Positions 8,965 through 20,001 of a stretch of DNA of 64,000 bases are shown here, piece by piece (the stretch's first letter is position 1; each line of letters starts with the position of its first letter). A program made the position numbers and the translations under genes. The DNA is from JBOGOC01 sp050747525 (GTDB lineage: Bacteria; Acidobacteriota; Polarisedimenticolia; JACPZX01; DASXTC01), in NCBI GenBank assembly GCA_050747525.1, contig JBOGOC010000097.1, positions 1 through 64,000 on the forward strand, given 5' to 3'. The notes below the pieces were generated by a model, which was given only the letters and a program-made list of their open reading frames with translations, made no database searches and was not told the origin of the DNA.

Positions 8965-9306
8965 GTGCGTGAGCTGATGATCGACCAGTCGATTTTCATC
9001 GGATTCAAGGTGGACAGGCAGCTCAGGGAGAGGCTCGCCTCCCTGGACGACTCCGACAAGAAGTACGTCTCTTCAGACAGCTCGATGTTTCTCCGCATCT
9101 GCGGCGTGGGCGAGGATCTGTACATCGGCAAGCTCGTGGACGACCGGCTGACGACGGATCGGGTGGAAGATATACGCCGCAACGTCCTGAGTCTCATCCG
9201 CAAGGTGGGGCACGATGCCCATCTGCCGACGAGCCTGCAGATCCTCGTGTGCAGCCCGAACAATGACAGGCTCCCTGCACTGGGCACCAATGGTGGGTCG
9301 CGCTGA
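8965..9306 (+). CDS. Small cytosolic protein, unknown function
   Basis: The 113-aa protein starts at GTG 8965, seven bases after AAAGGAG. There is no signal peptide or membrane segment. The sequence is mixed alpha/beta (SIFIGFKVDRQLRERLASLDD, RICGVGEDLYIGKLVDDR, VEDIRRNVLSLIRKVGHD). I do not recognise a family. It ends 24 bases before the ABC-F gene and is codirectional, so co-transcription is plausible. Confidence 0.55.
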   Translation: MRELMIDQSIFIGFKVDRQLRERLASLDDSDKKYVSSDSSMFLRICGVGEDLYIGKLVDDRLTTDRVEDIRRNVLSLIRKVGHDAHLPTSLQILVCSPNNDRLPALGTNGGSR

Positions 9307-9330
9307 TCGCCCCTGCGCCGGCCGTCCGTC

Positions 9331-10968
9331 ATGATCTCCTTCGACAGAGTCAGCAAGCAGTACGGCCGGCAGGTCCTCTTCGTCGACACATCCTTTCAGC
9401 TGAACCCCGGTGAGAAGGTCGGGCTGGTCGGTCCCAACGGCGCGGGCAAGACCACCATCTTCCGGATGATCACGGGCGAGGAGGCTCCGGACGAAGGGGA
9501 CGTGTCGGTGCCGAAGAGACTGACCATCGGCTATTTCCGCCAGGACGTGGAGGAGATGTCGGGCCGATCGGTGCTTGACGAGGCCATCGCCGGAAGCGGC
9601 CGGGCGGGAGACCTTCACCACGAGCTCGAATCGCTCCAGCACGCCATGGCGGATCCGGATCGTGCGGAAGACATGGACGCCATCCTGGCGCGCTTCGGCG
9701 AAGTGCAGGAGGAGTACGACCATCTGGGCGGCTACGCGCTCGAGAGCCGGGCGCGCGAGGTCCTGCACGGGCTGGGATTCGACGACGAGCGGATCGATGG
9801 GGACGTCGGAGCCCTGTCGGGGGGCTGGAAGATGCGCGTGGCGATGGCGCGCGTCCTGCTCGGCATGCCCGACGTGCTGCTGATGGACGAGCCGACCAAC
9901 CACCTGGATATCGAGTCCATCGTGTGGCTGGAGGCATTCCTCAAGAGCTTCCCTGGCGCCCTGCTGATGACCTCCCATGACCGCGAGTTCCTGAACGGCC
10001 TGGTCACCCGCATCGCCGAGATCGACGGCGGCGAGATCACGGTGTACTCCGGCAACTACGATTTCTACGAGCGTGAGCGCGAGCTGCGCGCGGCGAACCG
10101 CGAGGCGGCCTATGGACGCCAGCAGGCCATGCTCGCCAAGGAGCAGCGATTCATCGATCGCTTCAGGACGCACGCCGCCAAGGCCGCGCAGGTGCAGAGC
10201 CGCCTCAAGGCCCTCGACAAGATCGAGAAGGTGACCCCGCCCAGGCGTCGATCGATCGTGAGGTTCACGTTCCGCGAGCCGCCGCGGTCGGGCGACCAGG
10301 TGGCCAGGATCGAGAACCTGGGCAAGGCCTACGGCCGCCGGGTCATCTTCCAGGGTATGAACCTGACCATCCGGCGAGGTGAGCGATGGGCGGTCATGGG
10401 CAGAAACGGCGCCGGCAAGACGACTCTGCTGAGGATCATCGTGGGCGCGCTCGATCCGGACTCGGGCGGCGTGCACTTGGGAGCCAGCCTGAAGATGGGC
10501 TATTTCGCCCAGCAGGCGCTCGACGTGCTGGATCCCGATCTCTCCGTCTTCGATCAGCTGAGCTCGGATTTTCCCCTCGCGGGGGTCGGCGCCATCCGCT
10601 CACTGGCCGGAGCGTTCCAGTTCTCCGGCGACGATGTGGACAAGCGCATCCGATCGTTGTCCGGCGGCGAGAAGTCGCGTCTGGCCATGGCGCGCCTTCT
10701 CTTCGATCCCCCCAACTTCCTCGTCCTGGACGAGCCCACCAATCACCTGGATCTGGCCACCAAGGAGATGCTGGTGGACTCGCTCACGTCGTTCGAAGGG
10801 ACGATGGTCTTCGTGTCGCACGATCGGACGTTTCTACGCGGCCTCGGCACGCGCGTGCTGGAGCTGGGCGGCGAGAGCGGCACGGATGCCCAGCCGCACG
10901 TCTATCCGGGGTCCTACGTGGAGTACGTCGAACGTACGGGACACGAGGCGCCGGGCACGCACAGCTGA
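9331..10968 (+). CDS. ABC-F family ATPase (ribosome-associated)
   Basis: The 545-aa protein has two ABC domains and no membrane segment, the ABC-F plan. Domain 1 has Walker A GPNGAGKTT, signature LSGGW and Walker B VLLMDEPTNHLD. Domain 2 has GRNGAGKTT, LSGGEKSRLAM and FLVLDEPTNHLD. The linker (about residues 245-325) is helical and basic, with the FIDRFRTHAAKAAQVQSRLKAL pattern of the P-site tRNA interaction motif region. ABC-F proteins act on the ribosomal E site in translation or antibiotic protection. This one resembles the YbiT/Uup-like branch rather than EttA. There is no neighbouring resistance determinant. It converges on a second ABC-F gene with a 9-base gap. Confidence 0.9.
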   Translation: MISFDRVSKQYGRQVLFVDTSFQLNPGEKVGLVGPNGAGKTTIFRMITGEEAPDEGDVSVPKRLTIGYFRQDVEEMSGRSVLDEAIAGSGRAGDLHHELESLQHAMADPDRAEDMDAILARFGEVQEEYDHLGGYALESRAREVLHGLGFDDERIDGDVGALSGGWKMRVAMARVLLGMPDVLLMDEPTNHLDIESIVWLEAFLKSFPGALLMTSHDREFLNGLVTRIAEIDGGEITVYSGNYDFYERERELRAANREAAYGRQQAMLAKEQRFIDRFRTHAAKAAQVQSRLKALDKIEKVTPPRRRSIVRFTFREPPRSGDQVARIENLGKAYGRRVIFQGMNLTIRRGERWAVMGRNGAGKTTLLRIIVGALDPDSGGVHLGASLKMGYFAQQALDVLDPDLSVFDQLSSDFPLAGVGAIRSLAGAFQFSGDDVDKRIRSLSGGEKSRLAMARLLFDPPNFLVLDEPTNHLDLATKEMLVDSLTSFEGTMVFVSHDRTFLRGLGTRVLELGGESGTDAQPHVYPGSYVEYVERTGHEAPGTHS

Positions 10969-10977
10969 CGGCGCGAT

Positions 10978-12657
<1,680 letters not shown>

Positions 12658-12730
12658 GCCTCAAGATATCATCCCGCGCGTCGCAAGCGCCCGTGCCCCG
12701 TAGTAGAGTCAAAGTGATGGAGGACCCGGC

Positions 12731-13590
12731 ATGCGATGGCGGGGAGAACGCCGGAGCGCGAACGTCGAGGACCGGCGCGGCCTGCGGGTCCGCCGGCCCG
12801 TCGTGGCCGGTGGCGGCGGCCTCATCCTGGTCGTGGCCCTGCTGCTGGTCCTGTGCGGCCGCGATCCCTCGTTCCTCATCCAGATGCTCGACGAGACGTC
12901 GTCGTTGCCCCCTCGACCGACGTGAGCCGCGGCCAGCGCTACTCCGGAGGCGATGAGCTGGCCGACTTCGTCTCGGTGGTGCTGGCCGACACGGAGGACA
13001 CCTGGTCCCGCCTCTTCGCGGAGCAAGGTTCCTCGTACCGCCCGCCTCGGCTGGTCCTGTTCACCGACATGGTGGAATCGGCCTGCGGCTATGGCTCGGC
13101 GGCGGTGGGGCCGTTCTACTGCCCGCCCGACGAGAGGGTCTACGTCGATCTGGGATTCTTCACCGAGCTGCGTGACCGCTTCGGCGCCCCCGGCGACTTC
13201 GCGCAGGCCTACGTGCTGGCCCACGAGATCGGACACCACGTCCAGAACCTGCTGGGCGTGTCCGGGCAGGTGAGCGCCGCCCAGGCCCGGGCGCGCTACG
13301 AGCAGGAGGCCAACGCGCTGAGCGTGCGGCTCGAGCTGCAGGCCGACTGCCTGGCCGGAGTCTGGGGGCACCACGCGGCGAACCAGCAGCTTCTCGAGGA
13401 AGGGGACATCGAGGAAGGGCTCCGGGCGGCCGCCTCCATCGGCGACGACCGGATCCAGCGCATGTCGACGGGCCACGTCAGCCCCGAATCGTGGACGCAC
13501 GGCTCCTCGGGGCAGCGCTCCGAGTGGTTCAACCGCGGGCTGCAGGCCGGCGACGTGCGCGCCTGCAACACCTTCTCGGCCGAGCGCTGA
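12731..13590 (+). pseudogene. ypfJ: YpfJ-type neutral zinc metallopeptidase, split by a -1-base frameshift
   Basis: The N-terminus (MRWRGERRSANVEDRR, then one helix, GGGGLILVVALLLVL) reads in frame 2 from ATG 12731 and hits TGA at 12923-12925. The rest (SRGQRYSGGDELADFVSVV onward) reads in frame 1 to 13590. E. coli YpfJ has the same N-terminal pattern, the zinc motif HEIGHH (here about 13222-13239), ELQADCLAGVWGH, and the AIGDDRIQ and THGSSGQR tail. Adding one C to the C5 run at 12908-12912 restores one frame through SSLPPSTDVSRGQ. The rest of the coding sequence is intact, so this is either a recent inactivation or an assembly/sequencing indel. GGAGG precedes the ATG. The intact protein would be a membrane-anchored peptidase of about 286 aa. 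Confidence 0.85.
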
Positions 13591-13626
13591 GGGGCCTGCA
13601 GGAAGCTCTGGCCGGCCGCTGGTTCT

Positions 13627-14709
13627 TCAGGTGCCTGGCCGCGCGGAGCGGGACTCGCGCAGCGCCTGCACCAGCGCCGCATCCACCAGGCCGCGGGGGT
13701 TCCCCTCGAAGTCGAGGCCGTGATCCTTGCGGAAGGCGTCCACGGCTTCGATGGCCTCGTCATCGAAGGCCGCATACGCCTTGGCGTATTCCTTCTGCTT
13801 CCCGTTATTCTCGTCCAACAGCGCGCGCAGACGCGCGGGGTCGGTGCGCAGCAAGGCGGGGTCGATGTCGAGCTTCGGAGGATCCGGGAAGGCCGGCTGG
13901 CCCTTGCGCCAGTAGCCGGCCGCATGCAGCAGACGCTTCAGCTCGATGACGTCCGGCCCCTCGACGGCGGAGAAGCTCCTGAATCCCAGCCGCCGGGCGG
14001 TCGTCTCGTAGATGCGCTTCATCTCGGACACCGGCTCCGGATGCTCGCCCACGTCGATGGCGAGGCTGATGTGGTCACCGCCGCGCCCCGGATCGTTCGG
14101 GTTGGCGATGCGGATGGCGGCGGACTGAAGGCGCCCGCGTCGTTTGTCGCCGCCGGCCTTCTGGCCGGCCTCGAGAGCCAGGATGAGCCGCTCGGCCAGC
14201 GCCATTCCCGTGCCGGCCGTGGCCTCGAACCGATCGGCGACGGCGTCCACCACCTCGCGCCCGACCAGGATGTTTCCCTGAACGGTGTACCCCTGGCCCT
14301 GCCGGCTGCCGGCCCAGGCGTTGGTCTCCTTGCCCGTGAAGGCGGAGACCCGTCCCTGCATGTCGATGAGCGCGAGCTGCCGCATCTCCTTCCCCTTGTC
14401 GTCCGCCAGCAGGCGCTCGATCGCCTGGTCCGGCGGCATGCCCTTTTCCATCAGGTCGAGCCCCTGACGGCCGTACTCCACCACCGTCCAGGCCTGCGTG
14501 GCCACCGCGCCGACGCCCGCCCGCACCCACGGCACCGCGCGCCCGACGAACGGCACGCGCGTGGTCACCGCCACGCCGCTCTCTCCGGTGTTGGGGTCGA
14601 TGGCGCAGATGGAGAAGGTGGAGTAGAGAAGGACGGGCTCTTCCGCCCGGGCCGTGCCGGCCATCGGGACGAGGGCGATCGCCAGGCAGCATGATCTCAT
14701 CCATTTCAT
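13627..14709 (-). CDS. DUF1028 (Ntn-hydrolase-like) protein with C-terminal peptidoglycan-binding-like domain
   Basis: The 360-aa product starts at the ATG 14709, eight bases after AGGAGG. A signal peptide (MKWMRSCCLAIALVPMAGTARA) leads to YSTFSICAIDPNTGESGVAVTTR, the hallmark of DUF1028 proteins (mature N-terminus close to a STFSI motif). GVGAVATQAW, AWAGSRQGQGYTVQGNILVG and ADDKGKEMRQLALID are further family motifs. The last 150 residues contain ELKRLLHAAGYWRKG, which resembles a PG_binding_1 repeat, and a helical end. DUF1028 proteins have an Ntn-hydrolase-like fold, and the substrate is unknown. Export suggests a periplasmic cell-wall-associated role. Confidence 0.8.
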   Translation of the reverse strand: MKWMRSCCLAIALVPMAGTARAEEPVLLYSTFSICAIDPNTGESGVAVTTRVPFVGRAVPWVRAGVGAVATQAWTVVEYGRQGLDLMEKGMPPDQAIERLLADDKGKEMRQLALIDMQGRVSAFTGKETNAWAGSRQGQGYTVQGNILVGREVVDAVADRFEATAGTGMALAERLILALEAGQKAGGDKRRGRLQSAAIRIANPNDPGRGGDHISLAIDVGEHPEPVSEMKRIYETTARRLGFRSFSAVEGPDVIELKRLLHAAGYWRKGQPAFPDPPKLDIDPALLRTDPARLRALLDENNGKQKEYAKAYAAFDDEAIEAVDAFRKDHGLDFEGNPRGLVDAALVQALRESRSARPGT

Positions 14710-14785
14710 GGGGACTCCTCCTGTCACCGCGACACTGTCTCACGAAAAGGGTAGAATCAACGCCTCAAAACACGGAAGGAGGCTC

Positions 14786-15256
14786 ATGACGAAGACACGG
14801 CTGGCCGCCGTCCTGATTTCGCTCTCCATCCCGTTCGCGGTGTCCGCCGCCGACATCCAGATCTACGGCAAGCCGCCGGGCGGCTCGGACACCGTCAAGA
14901 TCTCCGTGCTGATGGCCGACCCGGGGAAGTACGTGGGCAAGACGGTCCGCATCGAGGGACGGATCACGGACGTCTGCAAGAAGGCCGGCTGCTGGATGTC
15001 GCTCGCCTCGGACGACCAGAAGCCTCTGGAGCTTCGCATCAAGGTGGACGACGGCGCCATCGTCTTTCCGGTCGAGGCCCGGGGCAAGCGGGCCCTCGTC
15101 GAGGGCGAGTTCACCAAGGTCGAGATGACGATGGAGCAGACCCTCGCGCACAGGAAGCACCTGTCCGAAGAGCAGAACGAGGCGTTCGACCCGAGCTCGG
15201 TCAAGGAGCCGATGACCTACTACGAGATCAAGGCCACGGGGGCCCTCATCCGCTGA
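14786..15256 (+). CDS. DUF4920-type secreted protein (OB-fold-like)
   Basis: The 156-aa protein starts at ATG 14786 after GGAAGGAGG. It has a signal peptide (MTKTRLAAVLISLSIPFAVSA). The mature domain contains YVGKTVRIEGRITDVCKKAGCWMSL, DDGAIVFPVEARGKRALVEGEF and a C-terminal YYEIKATGALIR. This matches the DUF4920/nucleic-acid-binding-like OB-fold periplasmic family, whose conserved CxKxGCW motif may bind metal or form a disulfide. The function is undefined. It is divergent from the DUF1028 gene, with 76 bases between start codons. Confidence 0.75.
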   Translation: MTKTRLAAVLISLSIPFAVSAADIQIYGKPPGGSDTVKISVLMADPGKYVGKTVRIEGRITDVCKKAGCWMSLASDDQKPLELRIKVDDGAIVFPVEARGKRALVEGEFTKVEMTMEQTLAHRKHLSEEQNEAFDPSSVKEPMTYYEIKATGALIR

Positions 15257-15285
15257 TGCCTCTCCTGTAACACCCTCTCGCGGCC

Positions 15286-15534
15286 ATGGTCCTGATTCCC
15301 GGCACGAAGCTCGGCCCGTACGAGCTCACCCGCCCTCTGGGCGCGGGTGGCATGGGAGAGGTGTACCGCGCGCGCGACACACGGCTGAACCGCGATGTCG
15401 CGATCAAGATTCTGCCGGACCTGCTCGCGACCGATCCCGGACATCTGGCGCGATTCACACGGGAGGCGCAGGCGCTCGCTGCGAAGCACGAGCGGTCGAT
15501 TCATGGTCCCTCCCTCTGCCCGGATTCCGTTTAA
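15286..15534 (+). pseudogene. Truncated serine/threonine protein kinase, N-lobe stub
   Basis: This 82-residue frame begins like an acidobacterial Hanks-type kinase: GTKLGPYELTRPLGAGGMGEVYRARDTRLNRDVAIKILP. The glycine-rich loop GAGGMGEVYRA and the invariant Lys of VAIKILP are present. Homology stops after FTREAQALAAKH; the remaining 14 residues are unrelated and the frame ends at 15532-15534. The HRD catalytic loop, DFG motif and the rest of the usual protein are missing, so it cannot be an active kinase. The breakpoint lies at the 3' end of the convergent amidohydrolase gene, with which it shares three bases. Confidence 0.8.
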
Positions 15535-18500
15535 TGTCTCCATCCGTGCTTTTCGCGCATGCGCTCGAAGTACTCCAGGGCCGCCGGGTGGATGGTGTCG
15601 CCTCCTTCACGCTCCCAGAAGAAGGGGCGCCGCTTCACGGTGGCCGGAGCGATCTGGTCGAGCGTCCCGGCGTCGTAGACCCGCCCGTTGAGCACCGTGT
15701 AGGCCACGTTCTCCGACTCGCGGATGTTGCCCACCGGGTTCCCCTTCACCACGAACAGGTCAGCCAGCTTGCCGGGCTCGATGGACCCGATGTCCTTGTC
15801 CATGCCGATGTAGCGCGCCCCGTCGATGGTCCCGGCGCGCAGCGCCTCCCACGGCGTGAACCCTCCCTGCTCGAGCATCCACAGCTCCCAGTGGGAGGCG
15901 AGACCCTCCCTCTGGCCATGGGCTCCGATCTGCACCGAGACCCCTTTGTCCCGCAGGGCCTTCGCGAACTTCGCGACGTTGACGTGGTTGTAGTGCAGGT
16001 CGGGTGCTTTGGTGCGGCGGATGGAGGCCCCGTCCACGGCGAAATGAGGGACGAAGCGCATGAGCTGGCCGTCCTCCCAGACGTTGGTGCGGTCGTACCA
16101 GTAGGTCTCGCCGGACAGGCCCCCGTACGCCACGCCTAGCGTGGGCGTGTAGCCGGTCCCCGAGTGCGACCAGAGCTGCATGACGTCGTCGTAGCAGACC
16201 GACAGCGGCAGGGCGTGCTCGATGCCGGTGTGGCCGTCCACGATCATCTGCATGTTGTACTGGAACTTGGCGCCTCCTTCGGGAACCACCATGATCCCCA
16301 GCTGGCGGCCCGCCTCGATCACCTGCTGCTTCTGGTCGCGGCGCGGCTGCTGGTACGACTTCACGCTCACCGCGCCCACGTCGGCGAGGCGCCGGACGTG
16401 GAACAGCGCGTCCTCGAGCGAGTCGATCGACACGGCGAAGCCGGGCCCGGAAGCCCCGTACAGGATCGTCCCCGTGGACCAGGTGCGCGGGGCCAGAATC
16501 GTCCCCGCCCGCTGCATCTGCGAGGCGGCGAAGATCGTGGATGTGTCGTTGGACGGGTCGTGGATGGTGGTGACGCCGAAGGCGAGGTTGGAGTACTGCT
16601 CCCAGTTCTGGCGCGGGACGATCTCCTCGATCCCCTCCGCGCCGTGGGCATGCACGTCCACCAGGCCGGGGAGCACCGTCATGCCCGACACGTCCACCAC
16701 CCGCGCGCCGGACGGGGGCGTCACCTTCGACGCGTGCCCCACGGCCTTGATGCGATTGCCCTCGATCACGACGACGCCGTTCTCGATGACCTCGCGTGTC
16801 CGGCCTGCATCCCTCATGGTGACGACGCGGCCCCCGGTCAGCGCGACCAGCCCCGCCGGCCGGTCGGCCGGCGCCTTGAACGCGAGGCCGAGGCCGGTCT
16901 CGACCGGCTCGGGGAGGTTGTCCGGCGCTCCCTCCAGGAACGAGAAGGCCTCCTTCATCTCGCGTGTGAACAGGGTCGAGCCGTGGGCCCAGTGGAGCTT
17001 CTTCGAATCGCCCGACCAGTGGAGGAACTCGCCGCTGCGCTTGCTCACCTTGCGGACGGGGCCGGCCTTGGCCTCTCCACTGATGCTCAGCGTCTTGCCC
17101 GTGAGTGTGAACGGGGCCACGAAGGCGTTGTAGTTCTCCGTGAAGGCGACCCACCGGCCGTCGGGCGAGAGACGGAACTCGGTGGCGGTTTCCCCCTTCA
17201 GATGGGTGCGCTCGTCCAGCCCGTCCAGCGTGACCGACTTGAGGACCAGCTGGGTCTCCTCGAGCGCGTCCGAGAAGAAGACGCGGTCGTTGCCGGCCCC
17301 GAAGTGGGCATCGCCGCCCGACCTGGAGACGCGCCGTGGCTCTCCTCCCGCCGCCGGGATGATGTAGATCCCGGGGTCCATCGAGCCGATGCTCGACGTC
17401 AGGTAGCCGCCGGCCACCTTGCGGTAGACGATCGTCCTGCCGTCGGGAGAGAAGCGCGGCTCCACGAACAGGCCCGGCTCCGACGTGACGGAGCGTCCCA
17501 TGCCGCCCGCCGACGGGACGACGCGCACGCTCCCCAGCTCGTCATCGTCCCAGGCCACGTACGTGATCTCGCGGCCGTCGCGGCTGAAGGCCGGATAGAA
17601 CTCGAAATGCGTGTTCTGCGAAGTCAGCCGGCGCGCGGTGCCGCCCGCCACGTCGCGCACCCACAGCCGTCCCAGGGCTTCGAAGACCACCCTCGAGCCG
17701 TCGGGCGAGATCTGCGCCCAGCGGATCATTTTCACATCGAACGTGTCGGGGGCTACGTTGACCGGAAAGCGCAGCGCGGCGTGCACCTTGCGCGTGGTCC
17801 TGATGTGCACCGGGATGACGGTCTCCTGCTTCGAGGCCACGTCCACCCGGTGGAACCGGCCGCCGGCCCAGAACACGATCGCCCGGCTGTCGGGGGTCCA
17901 GCCGAACGCCGGCGTGTTCCCATGGGTGCCGTCGGTCTCCTGCAGGTCGCGATCGAGCCGGTCGTACACCGGCCACTCCTTGCCGGAGGCCACGTCCTTG
18001 AGGTAGACGGCCGAGGTCATGTTGGCGGTGCGCTTCACGAAGGCCAGGGTCTTTCCGTCGGGAGAGGGGGTGGGCCGGATGGCGCCTCCGGGACCGGCGG
18101 CCCACGTGTCCACCTCACCGGTCTTCCGATCGAGACGCCGGATGGCGAAGATGCCGGCCGTGGAGTCCTTGTTGTACTGCCAGACGCGCCCCGGGGTCAT
18201 GTCCTGGCTGAAGTAGACGTAGCGCCCGTCGCGCGAGAACGCGGGCTCGGCGATGTTCTTCTGGGCACGCGGGCCGTCGGGGCGCTCGATGAGATTCATG
18301 CCCGCGCCGCCTCCCACGTGGAAGAGCCAGATCTCTCCGGCGGCGATGCTGCGCGTGGAGGTGAAGGCCTTCTTGGCGACCAGATAGTCGCCGTCGGGGC
18401 TCCAGCTCGGGTTGTGCACGAGGGTCGTCTTCTCCTCGGTGACGGCGCGCGGCGCCGAGCCGTCGGCGTTCATGATCCAGATGTTGTCGCCGCCCGCACG

Positions 18501-18854
18501 GTCCGAGATGAAGGCAATTTTCTTCCCGTCCGGACTGAACCGTGGCTCGGTGTCCCAGGAGATGCCGGAGGTCAGCTCGCGGGCCTCGCCGCCCGCAATC
18601 GGCACGCTGTACAGATCGCCCAGCATGTCGAAGACGAAGGTGCGCCCGTCGGGGCTGACGTCCACGCTGGACCAGGTGGTTTCCCCCGTGTCGATGGCCA
18701 CGTCGGTCCACGTGCCCGGTGGGGCGTTGACGTCCCACTTGGGTGTTTCCTTCTCCTTCTTCACCTCATCCCCGGCGCGCTTTGCCTGCACGGCCTGGGG
18801 CGCCATCAGAATGGCAAGACAGACCGCGGCCCCGGTCCTCAACGTCATCTTCAT
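15531..18854 (-). CDS. Secreted TolB-propeller / amidohydrolase fusion
   Basis: The 1107-aa protein starts at ATG 18854 after a GGGGGA box and has a signal peptide (LRTGAAVCLAILMAPQAVQA). Residues from about 50 to 650 hold WD40/PD40-like TolB propeller repeats, such as SPDGRTFVFDMLGDLYSVP, FSPDGKKIAFISDRAGGDNI, WSPDGDYLVAKK and FSPDGRTIVYRK. From about 670 an amidohydrolase begins: LTGGRVVTMRD, GMTVLPGLVDVHAHG (metal-binding HxH), GVTTIHDPS, VQIGAHGQREG and a C-terminal GSIEPGKLADLFVVKGNP. Such fusions are widespread in soil bacteria and are thought to hydrolyse extracellular amide or cyclic substrates; the substrate is unknown. Confidence 0.88.
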   Translation of the reverse strand: MKMTLRTGAAVCLAILMAPQAVQAKRAGDEVKKEKETPKWDVNAPPGTWTDVAIDTGETTWSSVDVSPDGRTFVFDMLGDLYSVPIAGGEARELTSGISWDTEPRFSPDGKKIAFISDRAGGDNIWIMNADGSAPRAVTEEKTTLVHNPSWSPDGDYLVAKKAFTSTRSIAAGEIWLFHVGGGAGMNLIERPDGPRAQKNIAEPAFSRDGRYVYFSQDMTPGRVWQYNKDSTAGIFAIRRLDRKTGEVDTWAAGPGGAIRPTPSPDGKTLAFVKRTANMTSAVYLKDVASGKEWPVYDRLDRDLQETDGTHGNTPAFGWTPDSRAIVFWAGGRFHRVDVASKQETVIPVHIRTTRKVHAALRFPVNVAPDTFDVKMIRWAQISPDGSRVVFEALGRLWVRDVAGGTARRLTSQNTHFEFYPAFSRDGREITYVAWDDDELGSVRVVPSAGGMGRSVTSEPGLFVEPRFSPDGRTIVYRKVAGGYLTSSIGSMDPGIYIIPAAGGEPRRVSRSGGDAHFGAGNDRVFFSDALEETQLVLKSVTLDGLDERTHLKGETATEFRLSPDGRWVAFTENYNAFVAPFTLTGKTLSISGEAKAGPVRKVSKRSGEFLHWSGDSKKLHWAHGSTLFTREMKEAFSFLEGAPDNLPEPVETGLGLAFKAPADRPAGLVALTGGRVVTMRDAGRTREVIENGVVVIEGNRIKAVGHASKVTPPSGARVVDVSGMTVLPGLVDVHAHGAEGIEEIVPRQNWEQYSNLAFGVTTIHDPSNDTSTIFAASQMQRAGTILAPRTWSTGTILYGASGPGFAVSIDSLEDALFHVRRLADVGAVSVKSYQQPRRDQKQQVIEAGRQLGIMVVPEGGAKFQYNMQMIVDGHTGIEHALPLSVCYDDVMQLWSHSGTGYTPTLGVAYGGLSGETYWYDRTNVWEDGQLMRFVPHFAVDGASIRRTKAPDLHYNHVNVAKFAKALRDKGVSVQIGAHGQREGLASHWELWMLEQGGFTPWEALRAGTIDGARYIGMDKDIGSIEPGKLADLFVVKGNPVGNIRESENVAYTVLNGRVYDAGTLDQIAPATVKRRPFFWEREGGDTIHPAALEYFERMREKHGWRH

Positions 18855-18900
18855 GTGTATTCCCCCGAGATAAGCGCTCAAGATACCATCCCGCAAGCGC

Positions 18901-19923
18901 TCACGGCAGCCTGGTGGCCTCGTCTCCGGTCCCCTCGATGAGGGCCAGAAGCTCCCGAGCCGGACCCTGGACGTTGAACACGATGCTGTTCTCGGCCAGG
19001 TACCGGATCGATGCGAGGCCAGAGCCGCGCAGATGATCCCGATCGGCAGGGAAGGCGCTTGCCAGTGTGAGGAGGTTGTACAGACCCTTGTTGCGATCCC
19101 CGTGGCTGGGACGCTCGATCTGGTCGACGAACGAGTCGATCATCCGCCGGTGCAGTCGCTTCGAGGGGAGCTGCCCCACGAAGTGGAGCATGAACCGGGA
19201 GAGATTGTTCCGCACTCCGGGGTCGGGATCGTCGAGCAGCGGCAGCGTCGTCCGGATGAGCTTCTGGAGGTCGCCGCCGGCCCAGCAGAGGAGGTTGGCC
19301 GCCTTCTGCCGCTTCTGCGGATCCTTGTCCTGCTTCAGGATGTCCAGCAGGTTCCCGCGATGCTCTGGAACGAGGCGAGCGAGCTTGTCGACCACGGGAC
19401 CCAGATCCTCGTTCGTCCCGTTCGGATCGACGTACGAAAGATACCCCTTGTCGCCGCTCTCATCGTAGGGATGTCCCGCCATGGCCGCGCTCATCGTCCT
19501 GGAGCCCAGCTCGCCGGCGATCGAGACGATCTCGTCCGACCCGAACGGCACGCTGCCGGACGGAGCTTCCCTGAATCGCAGCCGGTCCTCCTGCCCCTTC
19601 TCGACGACGTCGACGATGAGATAGGCCTTGCGTCCATCGAAGACCCGCAGCGGGCGATCGCCGCAGATCACGTCCGCGAAATCGAATCGACGCTTCACCT
19701 GCTCGCACCCGTCACTCCAGAAGGGAGCATCACCCACCCGGTAAGGGGAGCCGAGAGGGATCGGGATCAGCGGCTCGATGGCGCTCCGGGGGACACTGTG
19801 ATTCCCCAGGATCTCCAGCCCGGCCCAGGTCCAGGGAGCCTCTTCCGCGGCCGCGAGCGAGCCGGGGGCAGGCGCGAGAAGGAGGGTGCACAGCACCAGC
19901 CGCAGCATGGCGATGAGTTTCAT
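18901..19923 (-). CDS. Secreted POTRA-like / HEAT-like protein, unknown function
   Basis: The 340-aa product carries a signal peptide (LRLVLCTLLLAPAPGSLAAA). Residues about 35-110 read LEILGNHSVPRSAIEPLIPIPLGSPYRVG and later KAYLIVDVVEKG, which resembles a POTRA domain of the Omp85 type (a G-N-x-x-V strand and helix plus a closing beta strand). The remainder (about 175-330) consists of helical repeats, LLDILKQDKDPQKRQKAANLL and LPLLDDPDPGVRNNLSRFML, with a HEAT-like DPDPGVR turn. No barrel domain follows. A periplasmic protein-interaction role is inferred. It starts divergently from the lipoprotein at 20002. Confidence 0.6.
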   Translation of the reverse strand: MKLIAMLRLVLCTLLLAPAPGSLAAAEEAPWTWAGLEILGNHSVPRSAIEPLIPIPLGSPYRVGDAPFWSDGCEQVKRRFDFADVICGDRPLRVFDGRKAYLIVDVVEKGQEDRLRFREAPSGSVPFGSDEIVSIAGELGSRTMSAAMAGHPYDESGDKGYLSYVDPNGTNEDLGPVVDKLARLVPEHRGNLLDILKQDKDPQKRQKAANLLCWAGGDLQKLIRTTLPLLDDPDPGVRNNLSRFMLHFVGQLPSKRLHRRMIDSFVDQIERPSHGDRNKGLYNLLTLASAFPADRDHLRGSGLASIRYLAENSIVFNVQGPARELLALIEGTGDEATRLP

Positions 19924-20001
19924 GAGTGATCCCGACTCTACTCCTGGTCTTGAGAGAGGGTCAACAAGGACCTATTCTTCGTACAGAGCCGCTGAAAACC
20001 G

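Noticed and set aside
12731..12925. Programmed ribosomal frameshifting in the ypfJ gene
   Set aside because: The shift lies at a C5 run without a classic slippery heptamer or downstream structure that I could find, and other YpfJ genes are single-frame. Mutation or assembly error is simpler.
15286..15534. Kinase stubs as complete small functional genes
   Set aside because: They lack the catalytic loop and DFG motif and end in unrelated residues, so I treat them as remnants, while leaving open a non-catalytic role.
16164..18941. A 925-aa open frame on the plus strand
   Set aside because: It is a shadow of the propeller/amidohydrolase gene, without motifs and with no ribosome-binding site.
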